Assembly: GCA_019635575.1 (NCBI GenBank)
Contig: JAHBZF010000026.1
Coordinates: 1 to 33,981 of the forward strand
Direction of reading: 5' to 3'
Length of the DNA stretch: 33,981 nucleotides
Source of the DNA: Pseudolabrys sp.
Lineage (GTDB): Bacteria > Pseudomonadota > Alphaproteobacteria > Rhizobiales > Xanthobacteraceae
In this document: positions 16,645-25,972 of the stretch, one piece after another
How the letters are laid out: the number at the start of each line of letters is the position of its first letter
How positions within the stretch are numbered: the stretch's first letter is position 1
Notes under the pieces: model-generated
Seen by the model: the letters and a program-made list of their open reading frames with translations, nothing else
Told to the model about the DNA's origin: nothing
The model's database searches: none
Position numbers and translations under genes: made by a program

Positions 16645-18996
16645 TCACCTTTCCAGTCGAACCGCGTTCAGTCGCAGCGCGTTGATCACGACCGTGAAGG
16701 ACGAGAGCGCCATCGCCGCCCCGGCGAACATCGGGGAGAGCAGGACGCTGGCGACGGGATAGAGCACGCCTGCGGCGACCGGAACCCCGATGCCATTGAA
16801 CAGGAAGGAGAAGGCGAGGTTCTGGCGGATGTTGGCCATTGTCGCCCGCGCAAGCCGTCGGGCGCGAACCATGGCGGCGAGGTCGCCCTTGGTCAGGGTC
16901 AGGCCCGCGCTCTCGATCGCCACGTCGGTTCCCGTGCCCATCGCCACCCCGACATCGGCCGCGGCGAGCGCCGGCGCGTCGTTGACGCCATCGCCGGCCA
17001 TGGCGACCCGCGCCCCCTTGGCCTTGAGATCGCGGACGATGCGCGCCTTGTCCTCCGGCCGCAGATCGGCGTGAACCTCGTCGATCCCGCCAATCGTCCG
17101 CGCGACCGCCTCGGCCGTCCCTCGGCTGTCGCCGGTCAGCATCACGATCCGCAGGCCTTCGGCGTGCAGCGCGGCGATCGCCTCGGCCGCCGACGCCTTG
17201 ACCGGATCGGCCACGGCAAGGAGACCCGCCGACCGCCCGTCGATCGCGACGAGCATGACCCCGGCGCCCTGGGTGCGATGCCGTTCGGCCGCCTCCCGCA
17301 ATGCAGCGGCGTCGGCACCGACCCGTCCCATTTGGGCGGCGTTGCCGACCGCCACCGTGCGGCCGCCGACCGTTCCGCTGATCCCAAGGCCGGTCTGGGA
17401 GTCGAAGTCCCGGGCGTCCTCGATGGCCAGGCCGCGCTCACGCGCGCCGTCCAGAATCGCGCGAGCCAGCGGATGCTCTGAGCGCGCCTCGACCGCCGCC
17501 GCGAGCGCGAGCAAGTCGTTAGCCTCGAACCCGGCCATCGGCTCGACCGAGACGAGCCGGGGCTTGCCCTCGGTAAGGGTGCCGGTTTTGTCGATAACCA
17601 GGGTATCGACCGCGTCCAGCGCCTGCAGCGCCTCGGCGGTCTTGACCAGCACGCCGGCCTGCGCGCCGCGCCCGGTCCCGACCATGATCGACATCGGCGT
17701 TGCCAGCCCGAGCGCGCAGGGACAGGCGATGATCAGCACGGCGATGGCGTTGAGCAGCGCGTGGCCGAAGCGTGGCTCCGGCCCGACGAGCATCCAGACG
17801 ACGAAGGTCGCCAGCGCGATCAGCACCACCAGCGGCACGAACCAGCCGGAGATGCGGTCGGCCGTCGCCTGGATCGGCGCGCGGCTGCGCTGGGCCTCGG
17901 CGACCATGGAGACGATGCGGGCGAGCATGGTCTCCGCGCCCACCGCCTGCGCCTCCATCACCAGGCTGCCCGTGCCGTTCACGGTGCCGCCGGTCACCGG
18001 CGCGCCCGCCGTCTTGAGGACCGGCACCGGCTCGCCGGTCAGCATGGCTTCGTCGACCGACGAGCGCCCCTCCAGAACGGCACCGTCGACGGGAATGGCG
18101 TCGCCGGGGCGGATGCGCAGCCGATCGCCCCGGACCACCTCGCTCAGCGGAACCTCGACCTCCACGCCATCCGGCCCGATCCGCCGCGCGGTCTTGGGCG
18201 CGAGGTTCATCAGCGCGCGCAACGCCCGGCCGGTAGCGGCGCGGGCGCGCAGTTCCAGCATCTGGCCGAGCAGCACCAGCGCGACCACCACGCCGGCCGC
18301 TTCGTAATAGACCGGGACCATCCCGCCGTGGGCGCGGAAGCTGGCGGGGAAGATGTTGGGCGCAACGGTGGCGACCAGGCTGTAGAGGAAGGCTGCGCCC
18401 ACGCCGATCGCGATCAGGGTGAACATGTTGTAGTGGCGGGACTTGAGCGATGCCCAGCCTCGCTCGAAGAACGGCCAGCCGGCCCAGAGCACGATCGGTA
18501 CGGTCAGGGCCAGTTGCACCCACGGCGACCAGGCCATCGGCACGAGATGCAGGCCGAGCATCTCCGCCCCCATCGACACAAGCAGCAGCGGCACGGCGAG
18601 CGCCGCGCTCACCCGGAAGCGGCGGGTGAAATCGACCAGCTCGGGGTTGGGGCCGTCATCGAGACTGGGCTCGGCCGGTTCGAGCGCCATGCCGCAGATC
18701 GGACAGGTTCCTGGCCCCGGTTGCCTGATCTCGGGATGCATCGGACAGGTCCAGACCGCACCTGCTGGCGCCGTGGCCGGCCCTGTGCCCGGTGCATGAT
18801 GGAGATAGCGGTCCGGATCGGCGACGAACTTCTCCCGGCAGCGCCCGCTGCAGAAATGGAACATCTGGCCGTCATGCTCCGCGTGGTGCGGTGTGGCGGC
18901 CGGATCGACGGTCATGCCACAAACCGGGTCCTTCACGCCGGAAGTCTCCGGCTCCGTCCCATGAGCGGCGCAGCAATGGTTGGCGTGACTCTCCAT
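16645..18996 (-). CDS. Copper-exporting P1B-1-type ATPase with YHS domain
   Basis: A 783-residue inner-membrane Cu(I)/Ag(I) exporter. The domain order is a Cys/His-rich start, a YHS domain (about 21-65, [10 protein letters not shown]), a heavy-metal-binding domain (TCPMHPEI and CPICGM, about 83-103) and then the P1B core. The core has a CPC membrane site (C425-P-C427), DKTGTLT from D469 and GDGVNDAP near the end. No classic GMTCxxC HMA domain is present; the YHS and CPMHPEI modules replace it, as in the larger copper ATPases of many resistance islands. The ATG at 18996 is chosen because AAAGGAGT lies about 8 nt upstream. The frame to 19095 reads through the promoter. It is often annotated copA or copF; no symbol is given, to avoid confusion with the oxidase. 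Confidence 0.94.
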   Translation of the reverse strand: MESHANHCCAAHGTEPETSGVKDPVCGMTVDPAATPHHAEHDGQMFHFCSGRCREKFVADPDRYLHHAPGTGPATAPAGAVWTCPMHPEIRQPGPGTCPICGMALEPAEPSLDDGPNPELVDFTRRFRVSAALAVPLLLVSMGAEMLGLHLVPMAWSPWVQLALTVPIVLWAGWPFFERGWASLKSRHYNMFTLIAIGVGAAFLYSLVATVAPNIFPASFRAHGGMVPVYYEAAGVVVALVLLGQMLELRARAATGRALRALMNLAPKTARRIGPDGVEVEVPLSEVVRGDRLRIRPGDAIPVDGAVLEGRSSVDEAMLTGEPVPVLKTAGAPVTGGTVNGTGSLVMEAQAVGAETMLARIVSMVAEAQRSRAPIQATADRISGWFVPLVVLIALATFVVWMLVGPEPRFGHALLNAIAVLIIACPCALGLATPMSIMVGTGRGAQAGVLVKTAEALQALDAVDTLVIDKTGTLTEGKPRLVSVEPMAGFEANDLLALAAAVEARSEHPLARAILDGARERGLAIEDARDFDSQTGLGISGTVGGRTVAVGNAAQMGRVGADAAALREAAERHRTQGAGVMLVAIDGRSAGLLAVADPVKASAAEAIAALHAEGLRIVMLTGDSRGTAEAVARTIGGIDEVHADLRPEDKARIVRDLKAKGARVAMAGDGVNDAPALAAADVGVAMGTGTDVAIESAGLTLTKGDLAAMVRARRLARATMANIRQNLAFSFLFNGIGVPVAAGVLYPVASVLLSPMFAGAAMALSSFTVVINALRLNAVRLER

Positions 18997-19018
18997 CGTC
19001 GAGACTCCTTTGGCCTTG

Positions 19019-19049
19019 AAGATGGGGTCTGACATCATGTCAAGGTCAA
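19019..19049 (-). promoter_or_regulatory. CueR-like promoter for the copper ATPase operon
   Basis: Reading leftward, a -35 TTGACC (19044-19049) is followed by a 19-bp spacer and a weak -10 CATCTT (19019-19024). The spacer holds a perfect dyad TGACAT-C-ATGTCA (19030-19042 as written on the plus strand). Long 19-bp spacers with a dyad starting at the ACC of the -35 are the hallmark of MerR/CueR-activated promoters. It sits 23 bp upstream of the ATPase start, leaving a very short leader with its ribosome site. Confidence 0.7.
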
Positions 19050-19064
19050 GAGCATTGACGCGGC

Positions 19065-19095
19065 TTGACCCTGACATTGTGTCAAGCCTTAGCAA
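19065..19095 (+). promoter_or_regulatory. CueR-like promoter for copAB
   Basis: Reading rightward, a -35 TTGACC (19065-19070), a 19-bp spacer and a -10-like TAGCAA (19090-19095). The spacer contains TGACA-TTG-TGTCA (19072-19084), the same half-sites as in the divergent promoter 15 bp away. This predicts that CueR activates copAB as well as the ATPase operon. The start codon of copA is 31 bp downstream. Confidence 0.68.
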
Positions 19096-19125
19096 TGGGC
19101 ACGACTCGCTGAGAGACTCCTGACA

Positions 19126-21036
19126 ATGACCCCTTCAAAGCCTGTTCTGAACCGCCGCGCCGTCTTGCACGGCGGCGCCGTCGCGGGCGCCGGGCTGCTG
19201 CTGAACCCCTGGCTTCCTGCCTGGGCGCAACCGATCTCGACGGGTATCACGCCGGCGCTGCCGACAGTGTCGGGCGAGGACATCACCTTGACGATCGCGC
19301 GCCACGAGATGGTGGTCGACGGCAAGCGAGCGAACGCAATCGGTATCAACGGCACGACACCGGGGCCGCTGCTGCGCCTTCGGGAAGGGCAGAATGTCCG
19401 CTTGAATGTGGTCAACGCGCTCGACGAGGACAGCTCGGTCCACTGGCATGGTGTGCTGTTGCCCGCGCAGTTCGACGGCGTGCCGGGCGTGTCGTTTCCG
19501 GGCATCAGGCCCCGGTCGCACTATCTCTACGAATTCCCGATCCGCCAGTCGGGGACCTATTGGTATCACAGCCATTCCGGCTTCCAGGAGCAGCTTGGTC
19601 ACTTCGGCCCGATCATCTTCGACCCTGCCGGACCCGATCCCGTCCAATACGATCGCGAACATGTGCTCGTGCTCGCCGATCACAGCCGGATGTCGCCCGA
19701 GGAGATCTTCCGCAAGCTCAAGGTCGATCCCGGCCACTTCAATTTCCAGCAACAGACGCTTGCCGGCCTGATCGCCGGCCGCGACCAGTCCTTGAAGGAC
19801 CGGCTTGCCTGGGGCCGCATGCGGATGGACCCGACCGACGTGCTCGACGTGAGCGGCAGCGTCTATACCTACATCGTCAATGGCCACGGTCCGCGGGACA
19901 ACTGGACCGGCCTGTTCCGGCCGGGCGAGCGCGTGCGGCTGCGCTTCATCAACGCGTCGTCGATGACCAATTTCAACGTCCGAATTCCGGGCCTCGAGAT
20001 GACCATCGTCCAGGCCGACGGCCAGAATGTCCGCCCGGTAGCGACGGACGAGTTCCAGATGGGGGTCGCGGAAACCTACGACGCGATCGTCGTGCCCGCA
20101 GAGGACAAGGCGTTCACGATCGTCGCAGAGGCGGTCGACCGTTCGGGCATGGCACTGGCCACCCTGGCGCCGCGTCCCGGCATGAAGGACGAGGTGCCGC
20201 CGCTCCGCGAGCGCCCGCTCGCGACGATGAAGGACATGGGCATGGACATGTCGGCGATGCCCGGCATGGAGGGCATGACCATGTCCGGCTCCGGCATGCA
20301 GCGCGGCGCCGATCCGACCGCCGAGCAGAATGCCTCCGCCCGTCTCGCGACAGGCGGCCCGGCGACCCCCATGGCCGGCATGAATCACGGCACCGTGGCG
20401 GGTATGGACCACAGCAGCATGGCCGGCATGGATCACGGCGCCATGGGAGGGATGTCCCATGGCGGAAAGGACATGGGCTCGATGGGGATGCGGGATTTCT
20501 CCAACGCGCCCCAGGTCGCGAAAACCCCCGGTGTGCAAACCATCTCGCCGATGCCGGTGGATCGCACCGGCGAGCCCGGTCAGGGCCTCGACAATGTCGG
20601 ACACCGCGTCCTCGTCTATCGCGATCTCATGGCGCTCGAGCGCAATCCCGACGTGCGCGCGCCCTCGCGCAGCCTCGACGTCCACCTGACCGGCAACATG
20701 GAGCGGTTCATGTGGTCGTTCGACGGGATCAAGATGTCCGATCGCATGGAGCCGATCCCGTTCGTCGAGGGCGAGCGGGTACGGGTCACCCTCATCAACG
20801 ACACGATGATGAGCCACCCGATCCATCTTCACGGGCATTTCTTCGAGCTGGTCACCGGCCATGGCGATCATGCGCCGCGCAAGCATACGGTGCTGGTCCA
20901 GCCGGGCGGCAAGGTCACCTGGGACGTCACCGCCGATGCGGTCGGCGACTGGGCGTTCCACTGCCACCTGCTCTACCACATGGCGGCGGGCATGATGCGG
21001 ATCGTGAGCATCCGGCCAAAGGGAGAAACGGCATGA
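19126..21036 (+). CDS. copA: CopA periplasmic multicopper oxidase
   Basis: A 636-residue copper-resistance multicopper oxidase thought to oxidise Cu(I) to Cu(II) in the periplasm. The N-terminus has a Tat signal (NRRAVLHGG, cleavage near AWAQ). Copper-ligand motifs are HWHG (106-109), WYHSHS (146-151), [11 protein letters not shown] (from H564) and HCHLLYHM (from H612). Between cupredoxin domains 2 and 3 lies a Met/His-rich stretch (about 365-455, with repeated MAGMDH and MGGMSHG units), typical of CopA/PcoA. Length is normal. The ribosome site is weak (GAGAGACTCC). The stop overlaps the copB ATG. Confidence 0.95.
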   Translation: MTPSKPVLNRRAVLHGGAVAGAGLLLNPWLPAWAQPISTGITPALPTVSGEDITLTIARHEMVVDGKRANAIGINGTTPGPLLRLREGQNVRLNVVNALDEDSSVHWHGVLLPAQFDGVPGVSFPGIRPRSHYLYEFPIRQSGTYWYHSHSGFQEQLGHFGPIIFDPAGPDPVQYDREHVLVLADHSRMSPEEIFRKLKVDPGHFNFQQQTLAGLIAGRDQSLKDRLAWGRMRMDPTDVLDVSGSVYTYIVNGHGPRDNWTGLFRPGERVRLRFINASSMTNFNVRIPGLEMTIVQADGQNVRPVATDEFQMGVAETYDAIVVPAEDKAFTIVAEAVDRSGMALATLAPRPGMKDEVPPLRERPLATMKDMGMDMSAMPGMEGMTMSGSGMQRGADPTAEQNASARLATGGPATPMAGMNHGTVAGMDHSSMAGMDHGAMGGMSHGGKDMGSMGMRDFSNAPQVAKTPGVQTISPMPVDRTGEPGQGLDNVGHRVLVYRDLMALERNPDVRAPSRSLDVHLTGNMERFMWSFDGIKMSDRMEPIPFVEGERVRVTLINDTMMSHPIHLHGHFFELVTGHGDHAPRKHTVLVQPGGKVTWDVTADAVGDWAFHCHLLYHMAAGMMRIVSIRPKGETA

Positions 21037-22019
21037 ACCGCTGTTCCCTGCCGCTCGCCGCCGCCGTGTCGTTCCTCGCGGCTGTTCCTGCCTATGCGCA
21101 GGACCACGCATCCCATGCCGGAATGGCCATGCCGGCCGATCGGGCTGCAACCACGCAACCTGAGACCGCAAGCACGGAGCCAGACGCGCTGGCGCCAGGT
21201 TCGAAAGACAGTCACGATCACAATGGGATGCCGATGCCGCAACAGGACGGAGCGGCGATGGGCGGGACCGCGCTTCCGGCGGGCCACGCGCCCGCGCCGA
21301 AGCCACAGACGGATCATTATGCCGACCGCCAGTTCCCGGCCGCCGACATGGCGCGGGCGCGCGCCGAGATGATGCGCGAGCAGGGCGGCCAGACGGTCTA
21401 TCAGGTAATGTTCAACCTCGCCGAATATCAGGCGCGCGAAGGGCGCGACGGCTATCGCTGGGACGGTGAGGCATTCGTCGGCGGAGACATTCATCGTCTC
21501 TGGCTCAAGTCCGAGGGCGAGGGGGCGCTCGGCGACCGCCTCGAAAGCGGCGAGGTCCAGGCGCTCTACAGCCGCGCGGTCGGCCCCTATTTCAACCTGC
21601 AGGCCGGCGTGCGCCAGGATTTCGGGCAAGGACCGGACCGCACTTATGCGACGGTCGGGTTCGAGGGGCTGGCACCCTACATGTTCGAGGTCGAGGGTGC
21701 ACTGTTCCTGAGCAGCAAGGGCGACCTGTTGGGGCGGCTTGAGGGCTATTACGACCAGCGTATCACCCAGCGCCTCGTCCTTCAGCCCCGCGTCGAGCTC
21801 AATCTGGCGGCGCAGGAGGTGCCCGAAAACCGTCTCGGCGCCGGGCTCACCGACGCCGAGCTGGGCCTGCGGCTCCGTTATGAGATTACCCGCCAGTTCG
21901 CCCCCTATGTCGGCGTCTCCTACGAAGCGAAGACCGGGCGAACCGCGGATTTCGCGCGAGCGCGGGGTGAAAATCCGACCGGCACCAGCTTTGTCCTTGG
22001 CGTAAGAGCATGGTTCTAG
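21033..22019 (+). CDS. copB: CopB outer-membrane copper resistance protein
   Basis: A 328-residue protein with a Sec signal (cleavage near AYAQ), a His/Met-rich N-terminal segment (DHASHAGMAMP, then SHDHNGMPMPQQ) and the CopB beta-barrel domain (about 110-328, YADRQFPAADMARAR to the C-terminal VRAWF). The final Phe is usual for outer-membrane proteins. The ATG overlaps the copA stop (ATGA), so the two are coupled. The reading frame is open far upstream, but that part lies within copA. CopB binds copper and is thought to work with CopA at the outer membrane. Confidence 0.94.
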   Translation: MNRCSLPLAAAVSFLAAVPAYAQDHASHAGMAMPADRAATTQPETASTEPDALAPGSKDSHDHNGMPMPQQDGAAMGGTALPAGHAPAPKPQTDHYADRQFPAADMARARAEMMREQGGQTVYQVMFNLAEYQAREGRDGYRWDGEAFVGGDIHRLWLKSEGEGALGDRLESGEVQALYSRAVGPYFNLQAGVRQDFGQGPDRTYATVGFEGLAPYMFEVEGALFLSSKGDLLGRLEGYYDQRITQRLVLQPRVELNLAAQEVPENRLGAGLTDAELGLRLRYEITRQFAPYVGVSYEAKTGRTADFARARGENPTGTSFVLGVRAWF

Positions 22020-22515
22020 CGCCAAAGATTTCCTCCCCCTCCGCCTGCGTTCAGTTCGTTACGCTTCGCGTTACTTGAAGCCGATGGGGCAATCCGCCGC
22101 TCGATAACCTTACGGATCGATCCATCGAAGGACGGCCTCGGCGGAGTCGGCCGGAGAGCTGTTAAAGCAGAAGGGAGCTTGCAGGGCTAACCGGTGAACC
22201 GCATTCAGCACCTTCTCGAAGTGAAGGAGCATATCTGTCGGCTCGCGCAATCCTGCCCCGATCATTACGCAGTGGAAACGCCGTGATCGTAGTGCTGCAT
22301 TGATCGCCTCGGCAGAATTCGCCGACATAGCCTTCATTCGGCGGTTCGATCGAGCGAGCTGAAACCTAGCGGCTTGTGACCCATCTGATATGGCGACCAC
22401 GCTCGATGAAGACGTGCACTACACCTGCGCTGTAGCGCTACGATAAGCTGGTCGTATTCAGTTTTCGTCCTAGCCCGGCCGAGCCGTGCCCTGCAGAGCG
22501 CATATCGTGGTGCGG
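22020..22515. other. Intergenic boundary between copper and defence modules
   Basis: This 496-bp stretch lies between the convergent copB and Argonaute genes. Apart from the small gene fragment described separately, no credible gene, tRNA or insertion sequence end is seen. No strong T-tailed terminator hairpin was found for either convergent operon. It is the likely junction between two accessory cassettes. Confidence 0.5.
22110..22337 (-). pseudogene. Fragment of a small conserved protein (C-terminal part)
   Basis: Between copB and the Argonaute gene, the minus strand encodes INAALRSRRFHCVMIGAGLRE, then LLHFEKVLNAVHRLA and ADSAEAVLRWI. From memory this resembles the C-terminal two-thirds of a conserved hypothetical protein of about 110-120 residues in proteobacteria (pattern IGAGxR, LLxFExxxNxVH, CFN/AFN, DSAEAVxRW). 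The expected N-terminal part is not seen upstream in any frame, so it looks truncated. The frame does extend to 22400, with ATGs at 22337 and 22328. It may be a remnant from insertion of the neighbouring cassettes. Function unknown. Confidence 0.45.
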
Positions 22516-23967
22516 TCACATGAACAGCCGATAGGGATAGACATTTCGCGGCAGGTCCGGGACGTTCGCTATCGTGCGGGCCAGTTTCTGCGAATAGCGA
22601 ATGCTGACCGGCACAGGATCGTAGAGCGCGTCGTTATTCCAATCCATCTTCGTGAGGGCCAGCGCCTCATGTGCTATGAGTTCAAGCGGCCCGCTGCCCG
22701 CATGACGGATAAGCTGCAGCGGCCGGGGAATGCTCTTCTTGCCCTGATAGTAGTCGCCTTTGGTCGATACCTCGGGTGCATTGCCTGCTACCCACACTAG
22801 GGCAGAGTTACCTGTCCGGACTACCATCGTCCCGCGTGGGACGGGAAAGCCTGACGGCCGGGACGGGGGTTTGTCGACCCCTGACTTGATGAGCCAGACG
22901 CCGCGCCAGCACGATGCCGAGCTGACCTCGACGCACTCTATTTCCGCAACACCGGCGAGAGCGTCGTACGCGCCCTCGATTTCGCTATCCTTGAAGGCCG
23001 TCGTCTTGTGAATGACCATGCGCTTTGGCAGGTTGCCGCCGTTGCGCCCTTGATAGAGTTCCAGGCTACGGGCGAGGACCGCGCGCATGTCATCGCGGCT
23101 GAGAAAAGGGTTCCTACGGGCTTCGGCAACGTCGGCCACTGGGTCCCTCGCTTCGAACGCAACGAACTGCATGCCGCCGCCGTCCATGTCAAAGACCTGC
23201 GAGCAGCACGTTACATAATGCGCGTCTTGCTGATCGCCGCGTAGGGCATAAGCCAACCCTATGTAGGCGGTATCGGTCGGCACGCCTTTCAGCGGCGCCA
23301 GCTTCCACGGCGTGCCCGCAGCTTTCACGTACAGTGCGGTCGAGAGACGCCACGCGAGCGAGGCCTTGTAGCTGAATGTGAAGACGCGGTCGTTCAGGAC
23401 CTGGGTCGGAATATTATAATTGGCGCCTAGAGCTTTCAGCACGTCGTGCGCGTCAAAGAATCTTCCACGTGTCGCCGTGTCCCAGTTGTCGGGAAAGTGG
23501 ACCAGCACGACGTCGAACTCGTTGCGCACGGCGTCGAGCCGACGAATGGCGGCATCCATGGCCAGATAGAGGCGATGATGCGCGTCGCCGTCGCCCGGCA
23601 GTTGGTCAAGCCGTTCAGGCCATTTGATATGCGCAGTTGCAGGGGCCGCCTCGAGCGCCACTCGAAATAGGCGCTCGAAACCAGGATATTCCGGCACATA
23701 TTCGGATCGATCGGAGGGCCGATGCACGTTGCGCAACAGCTTCATGAGTTCGCCGCGGCGATGAAAAGCGCCCGCCGGCCCGACTGTCGCTATGCGCACA
23801 CGAGGAGTATATCCGCTGAAAGACCCCTTCGAGTAGGGCCCATAGTTCACGAGCCCCCGAAGCGGATGGACATCGACTTGGGTCGCGTCCGATGGCGAAA
23901 ACGACAGGTCCGGCTCATCCAAAAGCGTGAACGGCGGAAGCTCGGTGAGCGCCGGGTTCGCCATCAT
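22516..23967 (-). CDS. Short prokaryotic Argonaute (MID-PIWI), catalytically inactive
   Basis: A 483-residue (or 482) protein with the size and layout of short pAgos: a MID half (about 90-260; VVLVHFPDNW, then NIPTQVLNDRVFTFSYKASL) and a PIWI half (about 265-483; TDTAYIGLAYALRG, KRMVIHKTTAF, RPLQLIRHAG). The position where catalytic PIWI domains have the first Asp (xGxD) reads IGLAY, so the slicer tetrad is broken, as in known short pAgos. It should bind a guide and recognise target nucleic acid without cutting it, then trigger its SIR2-APAZ partner. Two adjacent ATGs are possible. The first overlaps the partner's stop (ATGA); the second has better spacing (6 nt) from AGGAG. The identification is by motif and by the neighbour. 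Confidence 0.85.
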   Translation of the reverse strand: MMANPALTELPPFTLLDEPDLSFSPSDATQVDVHPLRGLVNYGPYSKGSFSGYTPRVRIATVGPAGAFHRRGELMKLLRNVHRPSDRSEYVPEYPGFERLFRVALEAAPATAHIKWPERLDQLPGDGDAHHRLYLAMDAAIRRLDAVRNEFDVVLVHFPDNWDTATRGRFFDAHDVLKALGANYNIPTQVLNDRVFTFSYKASLAWRLSTALYVKAAGTPWKLAPLKGVPTDTAYIGLAYALRGDQQDAHYVTCCSQVFDMDGGGMQFVAFEARDPVADVAEARRNPFLSRDDMRAVLARSLELYQGRNGGNLPKRMVIHKTTAFKDSEIEGAYDALAGVAEIECVEVSSASCWRGVWLIKSGVDKPPSRPSGFPVPRGTMVVRTGNSALVWVAGNAPEVSTKGDYYQGKKSIPRPLQLIRHAGSGPLELIAHEALALTKMDWNNDALYDPVPVSIRYSQKLARTIANVPDLPRNVYPYRLFM

Positions 23968-25883
23968 TTGCTCCTATCAAAATAGGCATGGTGGTGCGAC
24001 GGGCGGCTGAATCCTGTTACTGGCGACACCTTGAACACGGCATCGATGCCCGTGCCTTCCTCAAGCCCGAAGACGCTTCGGGTCGTGCCTCCCGCTTCAG
24101 TGAGCAATTGCGCCCACGCACTAATGATACCGGCCCAATGTTTGTTATAACGTGGTGCCCAGCGCTCGCGACGCCAGTCACCGGCGGGATCACCCCGTCG
24201 CGTGGCTTGCATGCCCATATCGGCGGGCGATTCTTGGGCCGCATCCTCCGCACCATCGGCTTGCGAACCGTCCTGCCGAGGTAGCTGGACGAACGTATAT
24301 GGCTCGAAGCCGCACCACCACTTGCCGTTGACCTGTTCGAGCTTGATGTGGACGCCCTCCTGAAAGGGGAAATCAAGCTTAGGCACGGTGCCGAAGAGAT
24401 TTGACCCATAGGCATCGCGAAGGCGCGTCAGGTCCTGTTGCTGGCGCCGTGCCCGCTCGGGGTCGTCTCCGTGGCGCGGCGCGGCGACAACAAGCGAATG
24501 CCCTGAACGCCGGAGGCGCGGGATGAGCGGGCGCCGTCGGGCAAGAGCGCGCGCGAGCGTGTCGTAGAGCAAACCCCTAGCCCAGCTATCCGCGGCCGGA
24601 TCGAGGTCGATCGTTCCAGCGAGCGATGGACCAAGCGGAGCCAAGGCGTCCAGGATCTCTTGGTCCCGCCCAAATACCGCAAGCTCCCGCCCCAACGCGG
24701 CCGCCGTCGCTCGACATGCCTTCGCCTTGAAGATTTCGCGCACCTCTGCCGACGTCGTCGATTGACTGAGCATGATGCGCCTGGCCGCGGTCGGCATCGA
24801 TTGGAGCAAAATTGCCGAATAGCGCAGCACTGGGAATGCCCGGGCTTTAGCATTTGGAATTTGGACGGGTACGAGGCGCGGCGTAGATCGCCCTTCCATC
24901 ACGCGATCGTAAAGCGCCTGCGGCAGATCGGTTGTCTTAATGATTTCGGCGACTAGCTCGTCGAACGTCGTGCATTCGACAACTGAAGCGTCAACCCCGG
25001 ACGCCTGCGCGCGATCCAGGAATTCGGTAACGGCTGGGAGCAGGCGGCTCGCTGATGAGGCGACCCAATACAGCCCATTAGGGAACGGAGAGGGTGCAGT
25101 CAGGATGTCGTTCAGTGCCTCTAGAATCGAGGTGTCGCGCCCACTGTAACCGATGAACAGCATCCCGAACCGCTTACCGGCCTCAACCAGCACGTGCCGC
25201 ATGCGGGCGTCCTGCTGCTCCAGCTCCGATCCGGTATTCTTGATCGCGATCGACTGATAATCGCCATGGAGTTTCGCAATTAGCGGCCAGTCGGATTCAT
25301 CAAGGCAACGCATGGCCCTATCCGCGGAATCGATCGCCGCCACAGTGGGCCGTTTCTGGTCGGCGGTGGGCAGGATTGCGTTGGCGGCAACTGCGGCGTC
25401 TTCTGCAAGCGAGTCGAAATTCGTCGTGAAGACGCAATCGGCCTTGCCCGCGGCCATCAGGCTTGCGAGCACCTTGTGCCCGAAGCATGGCGTGCCCTTC
25501 GCGACCGCATCTGCAATATATTGTCGACGGTGGCGAGGCTGGGGATAAACCGCCTCGAAGGCGGCGGCGTATTCCGTGGGATCTCCGTTCGGCGGCAACA
25601 ACGACGTTCGGTGAAAGAAATCATCGATCCGATCGATCCACACGGGGTCAGCGGTATCGATTTCTCGCCTAGAAAGGTTTGTCTCGCGGCAGAAGATTTG
25701 GGTCTTGAAGTCGCGGATCATCGCATAGCCGGTCGGGATGCCAGATGCCGCCGACGCGCCGGCGCCGAGAAACCATGCCACCAGATTCGGTCTTAGGGCG
25801 AAGGCGGTCGCGAACTGAGCGGCGGACATGGTTGGAACGGAACTGATGGGGCTCTCCTTCGCGATGTGCAGATTGTGGGGCAC
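23964..25883 (-). CDS. SIR2-APAZ effector of a SPARSA-type defence system
   Basis: A 639-residue fusion. The N-terminal SIR2 domain has the NAD-binding WFLGAGASAASGIPTG (37-52), FTTNFD (152-157), a probable catalytic His in KLHGDY (H206) and GYSGRD (245-250). The C-terminal half (about 330-639) is consistent with APAZ, the domain that docks onto short Argonautes in place of PAZ. Studied SPARSA systems deplete NAD+ when the Argonaute finds invader nucleic acid, killing or arresting the cell. The order SIR2-APAZ then pAgo with a 4-nt overlap matches known systems. The start is uncertain: GTG at 25883 (after CCTGGA) or ATG at 25829, the second giving a more compact N-terminus but lacking a nearby ribosome site. 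Confidence 0.87.
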   Translation of the reverse strand: MPHNLHIAKESPISSVPTMSAAQFATAFALRPNLVAWFLGAGASAASGIPTGYAMIRDFKTQIFCRETNLSRREIDTADPVWIDRIDDFFHRTSLLPPNGDPTEYAAAFEAVYPQPRHRRQYIADAVAKGTPCFGHKVLASLMAAGKADCVFTTNFDSLAEDAAVAANAILPTADQKRPTVAAIDSADRAMRCLDESDWPLIAKLHGDYQSIAIKNTGSELEQQDARMRHVLVEAGKRFGMLFIGYSGRDTSILEALNDILTAPSPFPNGLYWVASSASRLLPAVTEFLDRAQASGVDASVVECTTFDELVAEIIKTTDLPQALYDRVMEGRSTPRLVPVQIPNAKARAFPVLRYSAILLQSMPTAARRIMLSQSTTSAEVREIFKAKACRATAAALGRELAVFGRDQEILDALAPLGPSLAGTIDLDPAADSWARGLLYDTLARALARRRPLIPRLRRSGHSLVVAAPRHGDDPERARRQQQDLTRLRDAYGSNLFGTVPKLDFPFQEGVHIKLEQVNGKWWCGFEPYTFVQLPRQDGSQADGAEDAAQESPADMGMQATRRGDPAGDWRRERWAPRYNKHWAGIISAWAQLLTEAGGTTRSVFGLEEGTGIDAVFKVSPVTGFSRPSHHHAYFDRSK

Positions 25884-25906
25884 TCCAGGCTTCCAAATTC
25901 AATCAG

Positions 25907-25936
25907 AGTATATCGAGCGGTTGTCGCTCATCTCAG
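25907..25936 (-). promoter_or_regulatory. Candidate promoter with internal dyad upstream of SIR2-APAZ
   Basis: Reading leftward, a good -10-like TATACT (25907-25912) is preceded by an inverted repeat GAGCG-N5-CGCTC (25915-25929) filling the spacer, and a weak -35-like CTGAGA about 18 bp upstream. A dyad between -10 and -35 is a common repressor site layout. It lies in the 89-bp gap after the 221-residue gene, so SPARSA could be transcribed from here, from further upstream, or both. Low certainty. Confidence 0.35.
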
Positions 25937-25972
25937 GCCTTTAAAGTGGAAGATGAATAATAGCAGGGGAGA

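Noticed and set aside
19560-21032. In-frame upstream extension of copB
   Set aside because: Out-of-frame reading of copA. The copB ATG at 21033 is followed at once by a clean signal peptide.
19135-21306. Long minus-strand frame (723 codons) opposite copA
   Set aside because: Composition is Arg/His-rich with no motif. The plus strand has clear multicopper oxidase motifs.
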